Assembly (NCBI GenBank): GCA_902767395.1
Contig: CACXHI010000194.1
Location: 1-6,746 of the forward strand
Source: Oscillospiraceae bacterium
Lineage (GTDB): Bacteria; Bacillota; Clostridia; Oscillospirales; Oscillospiraceae
Length of the DNA: 6,746 nucleotides
Direction of reading: 5' to 3'
The notes under the pieces were generated by a model. The model was not told the DNA's origin and did not search any database. It was given only the letters and a program-made list of their open reading frames with translations. This document shows, in pieces, positions 5,517 through 6,746 of this stretch; position 1 is the first letter of the stretch, and each line of letters starts with the position of its first letter. The position numbers were made by a program, and so were the translations under genes.

Positions 5517-6746
5517 ATGAAATACGACTTTTCCGCCATTGAGAGCAAATGGCAAAAATACTGGCTGAAGCACAAGATTTATCAGACGGAAAACACTTCG
5601 GATCGGGAGACGTTTTACGGCCTGATTGAGTTCCCGTTCCCGTCCGGGGTCGGCCTCCACGTCGGACACGCGCGCCCCTACACCGCGATGGACGTGATCG
5701 CCCGCAAGAAGCGGATGGAGGGCTACAACGTCCTGTTCCCGATGGGCTACGACGCCTTCGGCCTGCCCACGGAGAACTATGCCATCAAAAATCACGTCCA
5801 TCCCCGGACCGTCACGGAGCGCAACGTCAGCGTTTTTCGTTCCCAGCTTCAGGCGTTGGGCTACAGCTTTGACTGGGACCGTGAGGTCAACACCACCGAT
5901 CCCTCCTACTACAAGTGGACGCAGTGGATCTTCCTGCAAATGTTCAAAAAGGGTCTGGCCTACAAGACGCAGATGCCGGTCAACTGGTGTACCTCCTGCA
6001 AGTGCGTTCTCGCCAATGAGGAGGTCGTGGAGGGCGTCTGTGAACGCTGCGGCGCACCGGTCATTCGCAAGGAGCGCAGCCAGTGGATGCTCAAAATCAC
6101 GGCCTATGCCGACCGCTTGATCGACGATCTGGAGGACGTGAATTTCCCTGAGCGGGTCAAGGCCCAGCAGATCAACTGGATCGGACGCTCCTACGGCGCA
6201 CAGGTGAGATTTGCCACCACGCTGGGGGATGATATCACCGTCTATACCACCCGTCCCGATACGCTCTTCGGCGCGACCTATATGGTTCTTTCGCCTGAGC
6301 ACGCGCTGGTTGCGAAGTGGATGGACCGGCTGACCAATCCTGAGGAGATTCAAGCTTATCAGGCTGCGGCCGCCGCAAAGTCCGACATGGAGCGGACTGA
6401 GCTGAACAAAGACAAAACCGGCGTCTGTCTCGGCGGCGTCAGGGGCATTAATCCTGTCAACGGCAAGGAAATTCCGATTTTTATTTCCGACTACGTGCTT
6501 GCGAGCTACGGTACTGGCGCGATTATGGCGGTTCCTGCGCACGATACTCGTGACTGGGAGTTTGCCAGGAAATTTGAACTTCCCATCGTGGAGGTCATTG
6601 CGGGCGGCAACGTGGAGGAGGCGGCCTTTACCGACGTCGCCACCGGCACCCTTGTCAACTCCGATTTTCTGAACGGTCTGTCCGTCGCCGAGGCGAAGCG
6701 CGCCATCATCAACTGGCTGGTCGAGCGCGGCATCGGCGAAGCAAAG
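5517..6746 (+). CDS. leuS: Leucyl-tRNA synthetase, N-terminal half (3' truncated by window)
   Basis: The frame is open for 410 codons to the right edge, about half of a usual LeuRS. LeuRS charges tRNA-Leu with leucine. The class I catalytic fold begins with EFPFPSGVGLHVGHARPYT (38-56), holding the HIGH signature as HVGH (48-51). PMGYDAFGLPTENYAIKNH (75-93) and NWCTSCKCVLANEEVV (156-171) follow. Cysteines 158, 161, 175 and 178 form a probable zinc-binding knuckle. The CP1 editing domain is inserted after WIGRS (221-225): its threonine-rich TTRPDTLFGATY (244-255) and GTGAIMAVPAHDTRDWEFA (332-350) motifs are intact, so proofreading should be active. The KMSKS loop lies beyond the window. The ATG has GAGG (5505-5508) 8 nt upstream. 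Only 52 nt separate it from rsfS, too little for a T-box leader, so the gene probably depends on upstream transcription. Confidence 0.96.
   Translation, partial: MKYDFSAIESKWQKYWLKHKIYQTENTSDRETFYGLIEFPFPSGVGLHVGHARPYTAMDVIARKKRMEGYNVLFPMGYDAFGLPTENYAIKNHVHPRTVTERNVSVFRSQLQALGYSFDWDREVNTTDPSYYKWTQWIFLQMFKKGLAYKTQMPVNWCTSCKCVLANEEVVEGVCERCGAPVIRKERSQWMLKITAYADRLIDDLEDVNFPERVKAQQINWIGRSYGAQVRFATTLGDDITVYTTRPDTLFGATYMVLSPEHALVAKWMDRLTNPEEIQAYQAAAAAKSDMERTELNKDKTGVCLGGVRGINPVNGKEIPIFISDYVLASYGTGAIMAVPAHDTRDWEFARKFELPIVEVIAGGNVEEAAFTDVATGTLVNSDFLNGLSVAEAKRAIINWLVERGIGEAK

Noticed and set aside
5388..6542. Open frame (384 codons) on the - strand opposite leuS
   Set aside because: It is antisense to the clearly conserved LeuRS catalytic and editing motifs. 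The translated product has low-information His/Val/Arg-rich composition, and no ribosome binding site was evident.

Overview
The window is a compact, single-strand (+) block of housekeeping genes from what looks like a GC-rich Firmicute of class Clostridia, most likely an Oscillospiraceae-type gut anaerobe. This placement is inferred from the gene order (smc-ftsY, rph-rdgB, yhbY-nadD-yqeK-rsfS-leuS), the Gram-positive-style ribosome binding sites, the short FtsY without an acidic A domain, and a LeuRS with a Clostridia-like catalytic core. No mobile element, CRISPR array, tRNA or rRNA is visible.

Layout: (1) 2-280, the 3' end of smc, carrying the ATPase Walker B and H-loop. (2) 314-1207, ftsY, the SRP receptor GTPase. 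(3) 1218-1931, rph (RNase PH). (4) 1928-2521, the RdgB/Ham1 (d)ITP/XTP pyrophosphatase. (5) 2518-2964, a YhbY/CRS1-type RNA-binding protein with a long basic C-terminal tail. (6) 2961-4163, a fused nadD-yqeK gene: NaMN adenylyltransferase followed by an HD-domain Ap4A-hydrolase-type domain. (7) 4160-5050, an unrecognised acidic, low-complexity protein with three tandem 13-residue repeats and one C-terminal membrane segment. (8) 5120-5464, rsfS, the ribosomal silencing factor. (9) 5517-6746, the first 410 codons of leuS, running off the window.

Genes 3 to 7 are joined by four consecutive 4-nt stop/start overlaps (ATGA three times, GTGA once), so they are almost certainly co-transcribed and probably translationally coupled. 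Gaps of 33 and 10 nt link smc, ftsY and rph. The two larger gaps, 69 nt before rsfS and 52 nt before leuS, contain no convincing terminator; the first may hold a weak internal promoter. The shared theme is growth housekeeping: chromosome condensation, co-translational membrane targeting, RNA 3' trimming, nucleotide-pool sanitation, ribosome assembly and silencing, NAD synthesis and leucyl-tRNA charging.

No wholly new system stands out. The least ordinary elements are the nadD-yqeK fusion, the tailed YhbY protein, and the unrecognised repeat-bearing membrane-anchored protein between nadD-yqeK and rsfS.
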